A stretch of DNA of 33,638 nt from Chitinophaga pinensis (GCA_945861685.1 CAMAVO010000011.1:1-33638); one strand, 5' to 3'; counted from the stretch's first letter, positions 8,795 through 15,421 are shown. A program made the numbers and translations. The notes: a model not told the origin generated them from the sequence alone.

Positions 8795-9185
8795 CGCAAT
8801 AGGGTGGTTGGTTTTTGCTGAAGCTGATTTGCAGGTGGCAACAACTGCAAAAGTTTCAAAGAAACTGAAATACGCTTTCCTTATGTTTCATCTGCAACAA
8901 TGTGTTGAGAAAACCTTGAAAGCAGTGCTTGTATTTTTCGCGATTGATTTCAGTAAAACACATGATTTGGAATATTTGTTCAGCTTAATGACCAAGAACA
9001 AAATTACTATTCCTGTTAAAGTAAAAGAAGCACAATACCTCGGGCAATATGCAGTAATCACAAGGTATCCGGGTGATGATATTGAAGTATCAAAAAAAGA
9101 ATTTACTGATGCTGTGAAAACATCAAAAACCGTTCTGAAATGGGCGAAAACAATTATTCAAACAAAGTCTGATAAACTATTCTGA
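8778..9185 (+). CDS. HEPN domain protein (partner of the MNT gene)
   Basis: 135 residues, all-helical and a good match to the classic HEPN pattern. The N-terminal helix is [14 protein letters not shown], followed by [20 protein letters not shown] at about 34-53, [12 protein letters not shown] at about 62-73, and [15 protein letters not shown] near 92-106. It starts inside the 3' end of the MNT gene and stops 1 nt before the sdhB ATG, so translation is probably coupled on both sides. No RX4-6H motif (the RNase signature of toxin-type HEPN proteins) is visible. It therefore resembles the older HEPN/MNT two-gene families more than HepT, and RNase toxicity is not supported by the residues. It could be a toxin, or a nucleotide- or substrate-binding accessory of the transferase. 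Confidence 0.87.
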   Translation: MKNRTDAIGWLVFAEADLQVATTAKVSKKLKYAFLMFHLQQCVEKTLKAVLVFFAIDFSKTHDLEYLFSLMTKNKITIPVKVKEAQYLGQYAVITRYPGDDIEVSKKEFTDAVKTSKTVLKWAKTIIQTKSDKLF

Positions 9186-9186
9186 T

Positions 9187-9960
9187 ATGAATCTACTACT
9201 CAAAATCTGGCGCCAGAAAGGTCCGAACGAACAAGGTAAAATGGTTGATTACCCTGTAACTGATATTTCAGAAGACATGTCTTTTCTTGAAATGCTGGAC
9301 GTATTGAATGACCAGCTGGTTGTAAAAGGGGAAGTGCCTGTGTCGTTTGACCATGACTGCCGCGAAGGTATTTGTGGTATGTGCAGCCTCTATATTAATG
9401 GACAGGCGCACGGACCTGAAAGACTGGTAACCACTTGTCAACTGCACATGCGCTCATTCAAAGATGGTGAAACCATTTACATTGAGCCCTGGAGAGCAAA
9501 GGCTTTCCCGGTGGTGAAAGACCTTGTTGTTGATCGCGGAGCATTTGACCGCATTATGAATGTGGGTGGTTTTGTATCTGTAAACACAGGCGGAGCGCAG
9601 GATGCAAACTGTTTGCCTGTAAGTAAGGTTGATGCCGACAAAGCATTTGATGCTGCAACCTGTATAGGCTGTGGTGCCTGCGTGGCAACGTGCAAAAACT
9701 CTTCGGCTATGTTGTTTGTTTCTGCTAAGGTTTCGCAACTGGCTTTGTTACCGCAAGGTAAAATTGAAGCACAGGAGCGTGTACTGAACATGGTGGAACA
9801 AATGGATGTGGAAGGTTTTGGAAACTGCACCAACACAGGTGCGTGTGAGGTGGAATGCCCTAAAGGAATTTCATTAGAGAACATTGCGCGTATGAACCGC
9901 GAATATTTGTCGGCTGTGGCAACGGGTGAAGAGAAGAAAGAAATTACAGGCGGGTTTTAG
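9187..9960 (+). CDS. sdhB: Succinate dehydrogenase iron-sulfur subunit
   Basis: 257 residues. The [2Fe-2S] ferredoxin domain has [17 protein letters not shown] at about 57-73 and a later TTCQLH near 84. The C-terminal bacterial ferredoxin domain carries [11 protein letters not shown] near 159-169 and [15 protein letters not shown] near 211-225, for the [4Fe-4S] and [3Fe-4S] clusters. It transfers electrons from SdhA to SdhC. Its ATG lies 1 nt after the HEPN stop, so in this genome its translation is tied to the MNT-HEPN pair rather than directly to sdhA. It converges on dnaG with only 2 bp between the stop codons and no obvious terminator in the gap. Confidence 0.97.
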   Translation: MNLLLKIWRQKGPNEQGKMVDYPVTDISEDMSFLEMLDVLNDQLVVKGEVPVSFDHDCREGICGMCSLYINGQAHGPERLVTTCQLHMRSFKDGETIYIEPWRAKAFPVVKDLVVDRGAFDRIMNVGGFVSVNTGGAQDANCLPVSKVDADKAFDAATCIGCGACVATCKNSSAMLFVSAKVSQLALLPQGKIEAQERVLNMVEQMDVEGFGNCTNTGACEVECPKGISLENIARMNREYLSAVATGEEKKEITGGF

Positions 9961-9962
9961 AA

Positions 9963-11927
9963 CTACTTCAGCACTACCCTTCCCAGTTCATCGGTAGCAA
10001 TTTTGCGTTTGATGTCTAACAGCAGTTTGTGCTGTTCCAAAATCTCCATTGTTTCTTCTTCGGTTTTGGCTGTAGCAAACTGTTCTTCTGTTTCGCTGAT
10101 GCGCTTCATCAGGCGTTTTACCTTAAGAGAGTAGATGGAGTGCTTTACCGATTTAGGAATTTGTCCTTCTTCCAGATTGGTGTGTATCTTATGTTTTTCA
10201 AGCCATTTGGGACTTAGTAAGTAAGGACTTGAGATTATTCCTGCTGCAAATCCGCTTATTCTCTGGTCGGGGTTTTGCACATAAAATTTATCATCGGGGA
10301 TGATATTTTTCTCGATTGCTTTTCCGGCTTCATTGAAGATGAGTTGGTAGAGCAGGTTCTCGAAATACATGTTATCGGCAGTTAAATCGTGGTAGATAAA
10401 CTCGGCAACGGTGATGAGTATCTCCACTTCTTCGCCCGTTTCATTCAAGGTTTTTGCGGGCATCACGGCTTTGTCGCCAAAGGTTATGAGTTGACGAATA
10501 ATATCACGCTCCTGTTCTTCGTAATCGGGTTCCACTTTTTCTGAAACCGGTTGCTGATGCTGATACTGTTCTTCGCTTTCGGGAATTTGCTGTGCCTCTT
10601 CTTCCTTTAAGGTTTTGGTAAAGTTTTTTCTGCGTGTTTTATTCAGCTCGCTGATGAGCAGTTGCTCATCCACATTCATGATGCGGCTGCACTCGGTGGT
10701 ATAAATGTTACGCGAAATGGCATCGGGAATTAGGGAGATGGTTTCCATGATTTCGCGGATAAGACCGGCTTTGGCTATGGGGTCGTTTTGTGTGTCTTTT
10801 AATAGCAGACCGGTTTTGAAGCCGATAAAATCTTTTGATTCCTTCTTAATGAATTCCTGCAACTCTTCGCCACCCACTTTTTTAGAAAACGAATCGGGGT
10901 CATCGCCTTCGGGGAAGAGAACCACCTTCACATTCATGCCCTCTTCCAGCACCAAATCAATTCCGCGGAACGATGCTTTGATACCTGCGGCATCGCCATC
11001 GTAGAGGATGGTGATGTTTTTGGTGTAGCGTTTTATTAAGCGTATTTGCTCAACGGTAAGTGATGTTCCCGATGAGGCCACCACGTTTTCGATGCCTGCC
11101 TGATGCATGGAAACAACATCGGTATAACCTTCTACCAGCAGACAATTGTCGTTGCTTACAATTTTATTCTTGGCGAAATAAATACCGTACAGCACATTGC
11201 TCTTGTGGTATATCGGGCTTTCGGGCGAGTTGATGTACTTGGCAATTTTTTTGTCGGTGCGCAGGGTGCGACCACCAAAGGCAATTACGCGGCCCGAAAC
11301 ATTATGGATGGGGAACATAACCCGACCTGCAAAGCGGTCGAGCAAACCACCATCATCGCGCTTGATGCAAAGGCCTGTTGCTTCCAGGTATTCGGCTTTG
11401 TAGCCCTTTGCTGTGGCGGCTTCTGCCAAGGCTGTCCGTTTTTCGGGACTGTAGCCCATCTGAAATTTTGCAACAATATCGGCAGTAAAACCGCGCTCAA
11501 TAAAGTAAGGCATTCCAATGGCTTTGCCGTCTTCGGTTTCCAGTAAAGTTTCGGTGAAGAATTGCTGCGCAAAACCCGAAACCAGCATCAGACTTTCCTT
11601 CTCATTATGCGCCTGAATTTCTTCGGGACTTTCTTCTTTCTCCTCTATTTCAATGCTGTATTTACGCGCAAGAAAACGCAGCGCCTCAGGATACGTGAGG
11701 TGCTCGTGTTCCATGATAAAGTTAACGGGGTTGCCACCCTTGCCGCAGCCAAAACATTTGTAGATGCCGCGGGCAGGTGATACATTGAACGAAGGTGTTT
11801 TTTCGTTGTGAAACGGACAAAGACCAAGCAGGTTGGCTCCGCGTTTTTTAAGGCTTACAAAATCCCCTACAACCTCTTCAATTCGGGCTGTTTCAAATAT
11901 TTTGTCTATCGTATGCCTGTCAATCAA
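9963..11927 (-). CDS. dnaG: DNA primase
   Basis: 654 residues, normal for Bacteroidota DnaG. The N-terminal CHC2 zinc finger shows CPFHNEKTPSF at about 37-47 and YKCFGCGKGG near 57-66. The catalytic core follows with FAGRVMFPIHN near 200, and the TOPRIM domain has LLVEGYTDVVS near 263 and ILYDGDAAG near 310-320. The C-terminal DnaB-interacting region (from about 450) is helical and glutamate-rich. The enzyme makes RNA primers at the replication fork. The start is a TTG at 11927, in the same frame as ompH and 9 nt after its TAA; no ATG is available, and residues IDRHTIDKIFETARIEEVV match the expected N-terminus. It is probably cotranscribed with the ompH-like gene. Confidence 0.96.
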   Translation of the reverse strand: MIDRHTIDKIFETARIEEVVGDFVSLKKRGANLLGLCPFHNEKTPSFNVSPARGIYKCFGCGKGGNPVNFIMEHEHLTYPEALRFLARKYSIEIEEKEESPEEIQAHNEKESLMLVSGFAQQFFTETLLETEDGKAIGMPYFIERGFTADIVAKFQMGYSPEKRTALAEAATAKGYKAEYLEATGLCIKRDDGGLLDRFAGRVMFPIHNVSGRVIAFGGRTLRTDKKIAKYINSPESPIYHKSNVLYGIYFAKNKIVSNDNCLLVEGYTDVVSMHQAGIENVVASSGTSLTVEQIRLIKRYTKNITILYDGDAAGIKASFRGIDLVLEEGMNVKVVLFPEGDDPDSFSKKVGGEELQEFIKKESKDFIGFKTGLLLKDTQNDPIAKAGLIREIMETISLIPDAISRNIYTTECSRIMNVDEQLLISELNKTRRKNFTKTLKEEEAQQIPESEEQYQHQQPVSEKVEPDYEEQERDIIRQLITFGDKAVMPAKTLNETGEEVEILITVAEFIYHDLTADNMYFENLLYQLIFNEAGKAIEKNIIPDDKFYVQNPDQRISGFAAGIISSPYLLSPKWLEKHKIHTNLEEGQIPKSVKHSIYSLKVKRLMKRISETEEQFATAKTEEETMEILEQHKLLLDIKRKIATDELGRVVLK

Positions 11928-11936
11928 AACGGGTTG

Positions 11937-12509
11937 TTATTGTCCGGGAGGTGTTGCTTTTTCTTCCTGCATTTCCTTAGGAATTTCAATGCCTAATTTA
12001 GCAAATATTTTGTTGGTGATGTTATCACTTTCAGGACCGAAAAGAATAGTTGAAACTCCTGTTGAAGTGCTTTGGTTAAGCACGTAGGTATAGCCTTCTG
12101 CTTTGCTGATATCGTCAATTGCTTTTTGCAATTTGTCTAATGACGGTGCAATTAATTCCTGTTGCATAGCCATGAGTTGCTGTTCCTGAAGGGCTTGTTT
12201 TTGGCGCAGGGAGCTGTCTAATTTCATCAGTTCTCTCTGGCGGTTTTCGTCTTCGGCAGGAGTTAGTTTATTTTGTTTTGAAAGGTTGGTGTATTCATCC
12301 ACCTTCAGTTGGAAATAGTTTTCTTCCACCTGCAGGGTCTTTTCTAATTTGCCGGCATAGATTTGAAGATCCTTATTCATCTGCTGCGTTTCCGGCATGT
12401 AGGCCAAAATCATTTCTACGTTGGTATAGCCAATTTTAACCTGAGCTAATGCGCCCTGAAGTGTAAATACTGCTGCTGCTAGTGTTGCAATCAAAAATTT
12501 CATTCTCAT
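11937..12509 (-). CDS. OmpH/Skp-like periplasmic chaperone
   Basis: 190 residues from the ATG at 12509 (a second ATG at 12503 is also possible; the frame is open back to 12551 but that stretch lies before the signal peptide). The signal peptide MKFLIATLAAAVFTLQGALA is followed by QVKIGYTNVEMILAYMPETQ, the typical start of the OmpH/Skp domain. A long Gln/Glu/Lys-rich helical hairpin covers about residues 45-130 (KLEKTLQVEENYFQLKVDEY and onward), and the C-terminal part has EGYTYVLNQSTSTGVSTILF. Skp-like proteins hold unfolded outer-membrane proteins in the periplasm. The acidic Pro-rich tail (KATPPGQ) is unremarkable. It is first in a two-gene unit with dnaG. Confidence 0.9.
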   Translation of the reverse strand: MRMKFLIATLAAAVFTLQGALAQVKIGYTNVEMILAYMPETQQMNKDLQIYAGKLEKTLQVEENYFQLKVDEYTNLSKQNKLTPAEDENRQRELMKLDSSLRQKQALQEQQLMAMQQELIAPSLDKLQKAIDDISKAEGYTYVLNQSTSTGVSTILFGPESDNITNKIFAKLGIEIPKEMQEEKATPPGQ

Positions 12510-12548
12510 GTTCGTTCTTTTATGTTGGTTTATTTTTTTTAGGGATGC

Positions 12549-12556
12549 CAAAGGTA
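12549..12556 (-). promoter_or_regulatory. Probable -7 box for the ompH-dnaG unit
   Basis: On the minus strand TACCTTTG matches TAnnTTTG and lies 40 nt upstream of the ATG at 12509. No convincing -33 TTTG element is seen at the usual distance. Confidence 0.45.
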
Positions 12557-12677
12557 GAATTATTTCCTTTCAGCGCAGAGATTTAGGCAATAGGTGTGCC
12601 AGAGATAACAGAGCCAACTGACTGCCTGATTTATTTTAGAAACTGAGTACGTGAAAGAAATTGCTGATTCATTGTAC

Positions 12678-12822
12678 GAGATTCCTCGCTATCGCTCGGA
12701 ATGACAGAAGTTTTTGATAGGATTGGCAGGGTGAAAGGCTTGGCGCGCGAAGCGCGCCAAGCCTTTCACCCTGCTTTGTATTAAGCCGCAAATTGTCATT
12801 CCGAGCGATAGCGAGGAATCTC
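12678..12822. repeat. Composite palindromic element (nested inverted repeats)
   Basis: Two 29-nt outer arms at 12678-12706 and 12794-12822 are perfect reverse complements. Between them is a second perfect inverted repeat with 23-nt arms at 12726-12748 and 12752-12774 around a GAA loop. The outer arm carries CATTCCGAGCG...GCGAGGAATC, which I recognise from memory as a dispersed repeat type common in Bacteroidota genomes. The 7-mer TCATTGT occurs at 12669-12675 and again at 12821-12827, possibly a target duplication, though the second copy overlaps the arm end. The element fills most of the roughly 310-bp gap between ompH and the 324-aa gene; nothing else is seen in that gap. It may also terminate transcription from either side. 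Confidence 0.85.
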
Positions 12823-12866
12823 ATTGTTTATTACTATGAACAGAGGTAAAAAAACTGCTCTGCCCC

Positions 12867-13841
12867 CTACCCCAAATCAACCTCAAACTGCACCACTACT
12901 CCGCTGTTGTTTACAGCCGTTAGGTGGCGGTGTGTTCCGTAATCGCTGATGCCAAAGGCCGATGCTTTGATGTGCAGTTTACCTGCGTTTACGCTTACCT
13001 GTATGGCTGTGCTGTCGGTGCCGTTAGGAGTGGTGGCAAGGTAAAAGCTAACGGCAAAGGCGGGTTCAACTACATCTGTGGTAATTTCAAATGCCAGGTC
13101 ATCATCGGCCACAAAGGTGCGGGCAACAATGGCTTTGTTTTCTGAAAGGGCAAGGGTTCCGGTAAAGATGGTTTGCTGCAGGTCGCGCAGGGTGGGCAGG
13201 TCGAACAGGGCGTTGCATATCGTTTCGCGTTCCTCATAAAAGTTGTCGAGGATAAATGCCATATCGCGGTATTGCATATCCATAATGGCTATGCGGGCAG
13301 TATCAACCCCTCCGCTGTCGAACTTGGTGCTGGCCTTGGCACCCTCCTGTTGGTCACGGGCGGTATCCAGTATCAGGTAGGTGGCATCAACATCTGTTTT
13401 TACGGTTAACAGAGCAGGGTCGGCACCAATATTCTGACTTAGTGTCTGATAAGCATTTACCCTGCTGGTAATACCGCTCTGGTTAAAGGGTTTGCGTCCG
13501 CCAGGGAATATGCTTTTGTAGCGTGGTGTGGTTTTAGGGTAAACCACTTGTATGGCAACATCCCATGCATCTATTTTGGCATAGGCTATGGTGAGCTGCT
13601 GACTTACGTTCAGGGTTTCGCCTTCCTGAGAGCCGCCCGCGCTTTTCCAGTCGTTATACTTCTGCACAAAGTTAAGGTGCAGGGGGTGGTAGCGGTTGTA
13701 GATGGGTATAAACAGGGGATCATTGCCCTGTGCCATCAGCAGGGCGGCATCATGATAGTTAGAGAGTTTAAGAGCTTTAAGAAAGTTGGTGTTGGTGTTT
13801 ACTATAAACTGATTGTCAATGTATTTCCAGGTGCTTTCCAT
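12867..13841 (-). CDS. Unrecognised 324-residue protein
   Basis: A clean frame from ATG at 13841 with balanced amino-acid use, no signal peptide and no strong membrane segment, so probably cytoplasmic. The N-terminal two thirds look helical (FLKALKLSNYHDAALLMAQG; LTIAYAKIDAWDVAIQVV; MDMQYRDMAFILDNFYEERE). The last 110 residues look like a beta sandwich (LAFEITTDVVEPAFAVSFYL, IQVSVNAGKLHIKASAFG, VVQFEVDLG). I see no catalytic motif and do not recognise the family. It lies 27 bp downstream of the 14-residue-repeat frame and below the 92-aa gene, all on the minus strand, so the three may be one transcription unit. The composite palindrome follows 44 bp after its stop. Coding status is likely; function unknown. 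Confidence 0.65.
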   Translation of the reverse strand: MESTWKYIDNQFIVNTNTNFLKALKLSNYHDAALLMAQGNDPLFIPIYNRYHPLHLNFVQKYNDWKSAGGSQEGETLNVSQQLTIAYAKIDAWDVAIQVVYPKTTPRYKSIFPGGRKPFNQSGITSRVNAYQTLSQNIGADPALLTVKTDVDATYLILDTARDQQEGAKASTKFDSGGVDTARIAIMDMQYRDMAFILDNFYEERETICNALFDLPTLRDLQQTIFTGTLALSENKAIVARTFVADDDLAFEITTDVVEPAFAVSFYLATTPNGTDSTAIQVSVNAGKLHIKASAFGISDYGTHRHLTAVNNSGVVVQFEVDLG

Positions 13842-13868
13842 GGTGTTAAAAATTAATTGGGTTAGTGA

Positions 13869-14213
13869 TTAATGTATGTAGTTGTGCTTAAAAAAGTTGG
13901 TTGGCTGCAAGTAACGCTCGTTACTTGGGTTGAAAAACGTGGTTGAGTGTCGGTAACGCTCGTTACTTGGGTAAAATAACGTGGTTGGCTGCAAGTAACG
14001 AGCGTTACCGACATAAAAGAGGCTTATGGATAGCAAGTAACGAGCGTTACTTAGACAAAATGACAGACTTGGAGTGCACAAACGTTCGTTACTGCCATAA
14101 AAGAGCCTTCGGCAATGCAAGTAACGAGCGTTACCGACACCCAACCATTTTAAGGGTTGGCTACCTGAAAAGTAATTGCTGTTGCCGAACAAAACTTGCA
14201 TGCCTTGGCGCAT
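13869..14213 (-). CDS. Possible 14-residue-repeat peptide encoded by the 42-bp array
   Basis: An open frame of 114 residues from an ATG at 14213 covers the whole array. Its middle is a regular 14-residue repeat with consensus [GS]N[AE]RYLxxxxLFYx, seen as GNARYLHCRRLFYG, SNERLCTPSLSFCL, SNARYLLSISLFYV, GNARYLQPTTLFYP, SNERYRHSTTFFNP and SNERYLQPTNFFKH. Support for coding: the Leu-Phe-Tyr triplet is written CTC-TTT-TAT in two units and TTA-TTT-TAC in another, which are synonymous changes at several positions, and the period is exactly 14 codons. Against coding: the plus strand is also open across the array (13943-14449) because the core is nearly palindromic, so an open frame is partly automatic. 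Treat it as an undecided small gene. Confidence 0.35.
   Translation of the reverse strand: MRQGMQVLFGNSNYFSGSQPLKWLGVGNARYLHCRRLFYGSNERLCTPSLSFCLSNARYLLSISLFYVGNARYLQPTTLFYPSNERYRHSTTFFNPSNERYLQPTNFFKHNYIH
13911..14134. repeat. Array of six 14-bp near-palindromes at exact 42-bp spacing
   Basis: Core GTAACG-NN-CGTTAC starts at 13911, 13953, 13995, 14037, 14079 (degenerate) and 14121: every interval is exactly 42 bp. The central pair is CT in units 1-2, AG in units 3, 4 and 6, and TT in unit 5, so orientation switches along the array. The 28-bp stretches between cores are related rather than random: most carry an A-rich patch (AAAA) some 5-10 bp after the core, and several end in TGCAA or GCAA. 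A weaker relative may lie near 14172. 42 bp equals four turns of B-DNA, so all cores would face the same side. This could be a protein-binding array, a structured RNA or a peptide repeat. Confidence 0.9.
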
Positions 14214-14260
14214 TGGTTATTGAATGCAGCAAAGAAAAGCATGAAATGAACGTGCAAAAT

Positions 14261-14279
14261 TGCGACAAGTCGCAGTTTT
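14261..14279. terminator. Weak hairpin between the 92-aa gene and the array
   Basis: TGCGAC and GTCGCA (14261-14266, 14269-14274) form a short self-complementary stem, flanked by CAAAAT on the left and GTTTTT on the right. It could act as a weak intrinsic terminator in either direction, just after the stop of the 92-aa gene. The tight loop makes it marginal. Confidence 0.3.
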
Positions 14280-14557
14280 TATATCGGCCTTATTTTTATC
14301 AGGGGGTGCAAATCTTCGGGTATGGTTTCTACAATTTCGCTAAACGAAACCAAGCCAAACAATATTACATAAGCCACCGCCCCGTGTTTGGTGTTTGTTT
14401 TGGTGTGGTTGCGCACCTGCCTTACATAGATGTCAGAAGAAGACTTTGAGCGAAATACAACATCAACAGCGAGCTTTGAACTCATGTCGGCTATCATACA
14501 TAGTGCAGCTTTTTTTGCCATATCCTCCAATGGCAATTCAAGATAATGTGGTTTCAT
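14279..14557 (-). CDS. Unrecognised 92-residue protein
   Basis: Frame from ATG at 14557. The first half is amphipathic and helical (MKPHYLELPLEDMAKKAALC, MIADMSSKLAVDVVF), followed by a polar stretch SSSDIYVRQVRNHTKTNTKH and a hydrophobic patch AVAYVILFGLVSF that could be a buried strand or a weak membrane segment, then an acidic/Pro tail. No signal peptide, no cysteine motif and no family recognised. It is read towards the 42-bp array and the 324-aa gene. Coding is supported by composition and the absence of a better frame, but it is short and could be spurious. Confidence 0.5.
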   Translation of the reverse strand: MKPHYLELPLEDMAKKAALCMIADMSSKLAVDVVFRSKSSSDIYVRQVRNHTKTNTKHGAVAYVILFGLVSFSEIVETIPEDLHPLIKIRPI

Positions 14558-14632
14558 AATAGTTTAGTGGTTAAGGTTAAACAATCGGTGGGTTGCAGTA
14601 TCAAAAATATAAATTTGGTCATTGGTAAAAAT

Positions 14633-14661
14633 AAAAAGAGCGGCTGTTAGCCGCTCTTTTT
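14633..14661. terminator. Rho-independent terminator for the 14682-15368 gene
   Basis: AGAGCGGCT and AGCCGCTCT (14637-14645, 14649-14657) form a perfect 9-bp stem with a GTT loop, flanked by AAAAA on one side and TTTT on the other. It lies 21 bp beyond the stop of the minus-strand barrel gene and works in principle in both directions. Confidence 0.85.
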
Positions 14662-14681
14662 ATTTTTAGTTCGTATCTTAA

Positions 14682-15368
14682 TTAGAACGGAGCCAACACC
14701 AATCCAAAGTTGAAAGGTGTAACCCAAGGACCTTTGCCGTTTTCAAAAACATTTGAAAGGGCATAATAGCCGTAAAGCGAAATTTGTCCGTAACCAAAAC
14801 GGAAGGTTGGTCCGTAGTTAAGGAGGTTAAGGTTATCAATGGGATATGATTTTGTTTTAACCTTGCTGTCCTCGTATTTGCTGTGGCTTTGCACCAAGAG
14901 GCCAAATTTAAAGCCTGCTGCTATGTTCCATCTGCGGTAAGCTTTATCTGGTTTTGAGCGGAAGCGCAATTCAAAAGGAACGGTAAGATAGCTCATAGAT
15001 ACTTTGTTGCGTTTGATATCACTGTAAACCGAATCGGCATAAGGAACAAGTGATGTAACCCCTAAAGTGTCTTTAAACTGTGCGTTGGAAGAAATATTCT
15101 GAGCCGAGAAACCCAAACCAAGAGCAAGGCTGATAGGGCTGGTTCCAAGCGGCATGTCATACATAACTGCAGCATCAAAACTGCGGCTGCCTGCAAATTT
15201 CACATTCACACCTGTGGGTGCGTTTAGCCAGTTGGCGAAACCTGCACCAATTAAAATGCGGTCTTTAGCGGCTGCAGGTTTTTTCTTTGTTACTGTGCTG
15301 TCGGGCGGGGTTGCAACTGCTGTTAGAGCAAAAATAAAGGAGGCAGTTAATACAAATAGTTTCTTCAT
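14682..15368 (-). CDS. PorT-like outer-membrane beta-barrel protein
   Basis: 228 residues from the ATG at 15368, chosen because MKKLFVLTASFIFALTAVAT is a clear signal peptide; the frame is open up to 15548, but that 60-residue extension runs backwards through a hairpin repeat and into the next gene. The mature protein alternates hydrophobic strands (ILIGAGFANWLNAPTGVNVK, PISLALGLGFSAQNISS, MSYLTVPFELRFRSKP, WNIAAGFKFGLLVQ, ISLYGYYALSNVF) and ends PFNFGLVLAPF, as expected for an outer-membrane barrel of the PorT/OMP_b-brl class. A TATCTTTG box lies 20 nt upstream and a strong terminator follows. Function beyond an outer-membrane location is unknown. Confidence 0.85.
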   Translation of the reverse strand: MKKLFVLTASFIFALTAVATPPDSTVTKKKPAAAKDRILIGAGFANWLNAPTGVNVKFAGSRSFDAAVMYDMPLGTSPISLALGLGFSAQNISSNAQFKDTLGVTSLVPYADSVYSDIKRNKVSMSYLTVPFELRFRSKPDKAYRRWNIAAGFKFGLLVQSHSKYEDSKVKTKSYPIDNLNLLNYGPTFRFGYGQISLYGYYALSNVFENGKGPWVTPFNFGLVLAPF

Positions 15369-15387
15369 GTCATTTTTTTTGAGCGAG

Positions 15388-15395
15388 CAAAGATA
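15388..15395 (-). promoter_or_regulatory. Probable -7 promoter box of the barrel gene
   Basis: On the minus strand TATCTTTG fits TAnnTTTG and lies 20 nt upstream of the ATG at 15368. The -33 region would fall inside the hairpin repeat at 15403-15421. Confidence 0.5.
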
Positions 15396-15402
15396 GTATT
15401 TT

Positions 15403-15421
15403 CCCTCTCCTTTGGAGAGGG
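15403..15421. repeat. Hairpin repeat CCCTCTCC-TTT-GGAGAGGG
   Basis: A perfect 8-bp inverted repeat with a 3-nt loop, followed by CAGGGTGAGGC. From memory this resembles a dispersed intergenic repeat of many bacterial genomes. It lies 12 bp beyond the stop of the Ig-like lipoprotein gene, where it may act as its terminator, and 34 bp upstream of the next gene. Confidence 0.7.

Noticed and set aside
13911-14134. Could the regularly spaced repeat be a CRISPR array?
   Set aside because: The repeated core is only 14 bp, occurs in both orientations, and the 28-bp intervals resemble one another instead of being unique. No cas gene is nearby.
13943-14449. 168-residue plus-strand open frame across the array
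   Set aside because: The palindromic core opens both strands; beyond the array the sequence (Cys-rich, then antisense to the 92-aa gene) shows no protein-like pattern, and the synonymous changes favour the minus strand.
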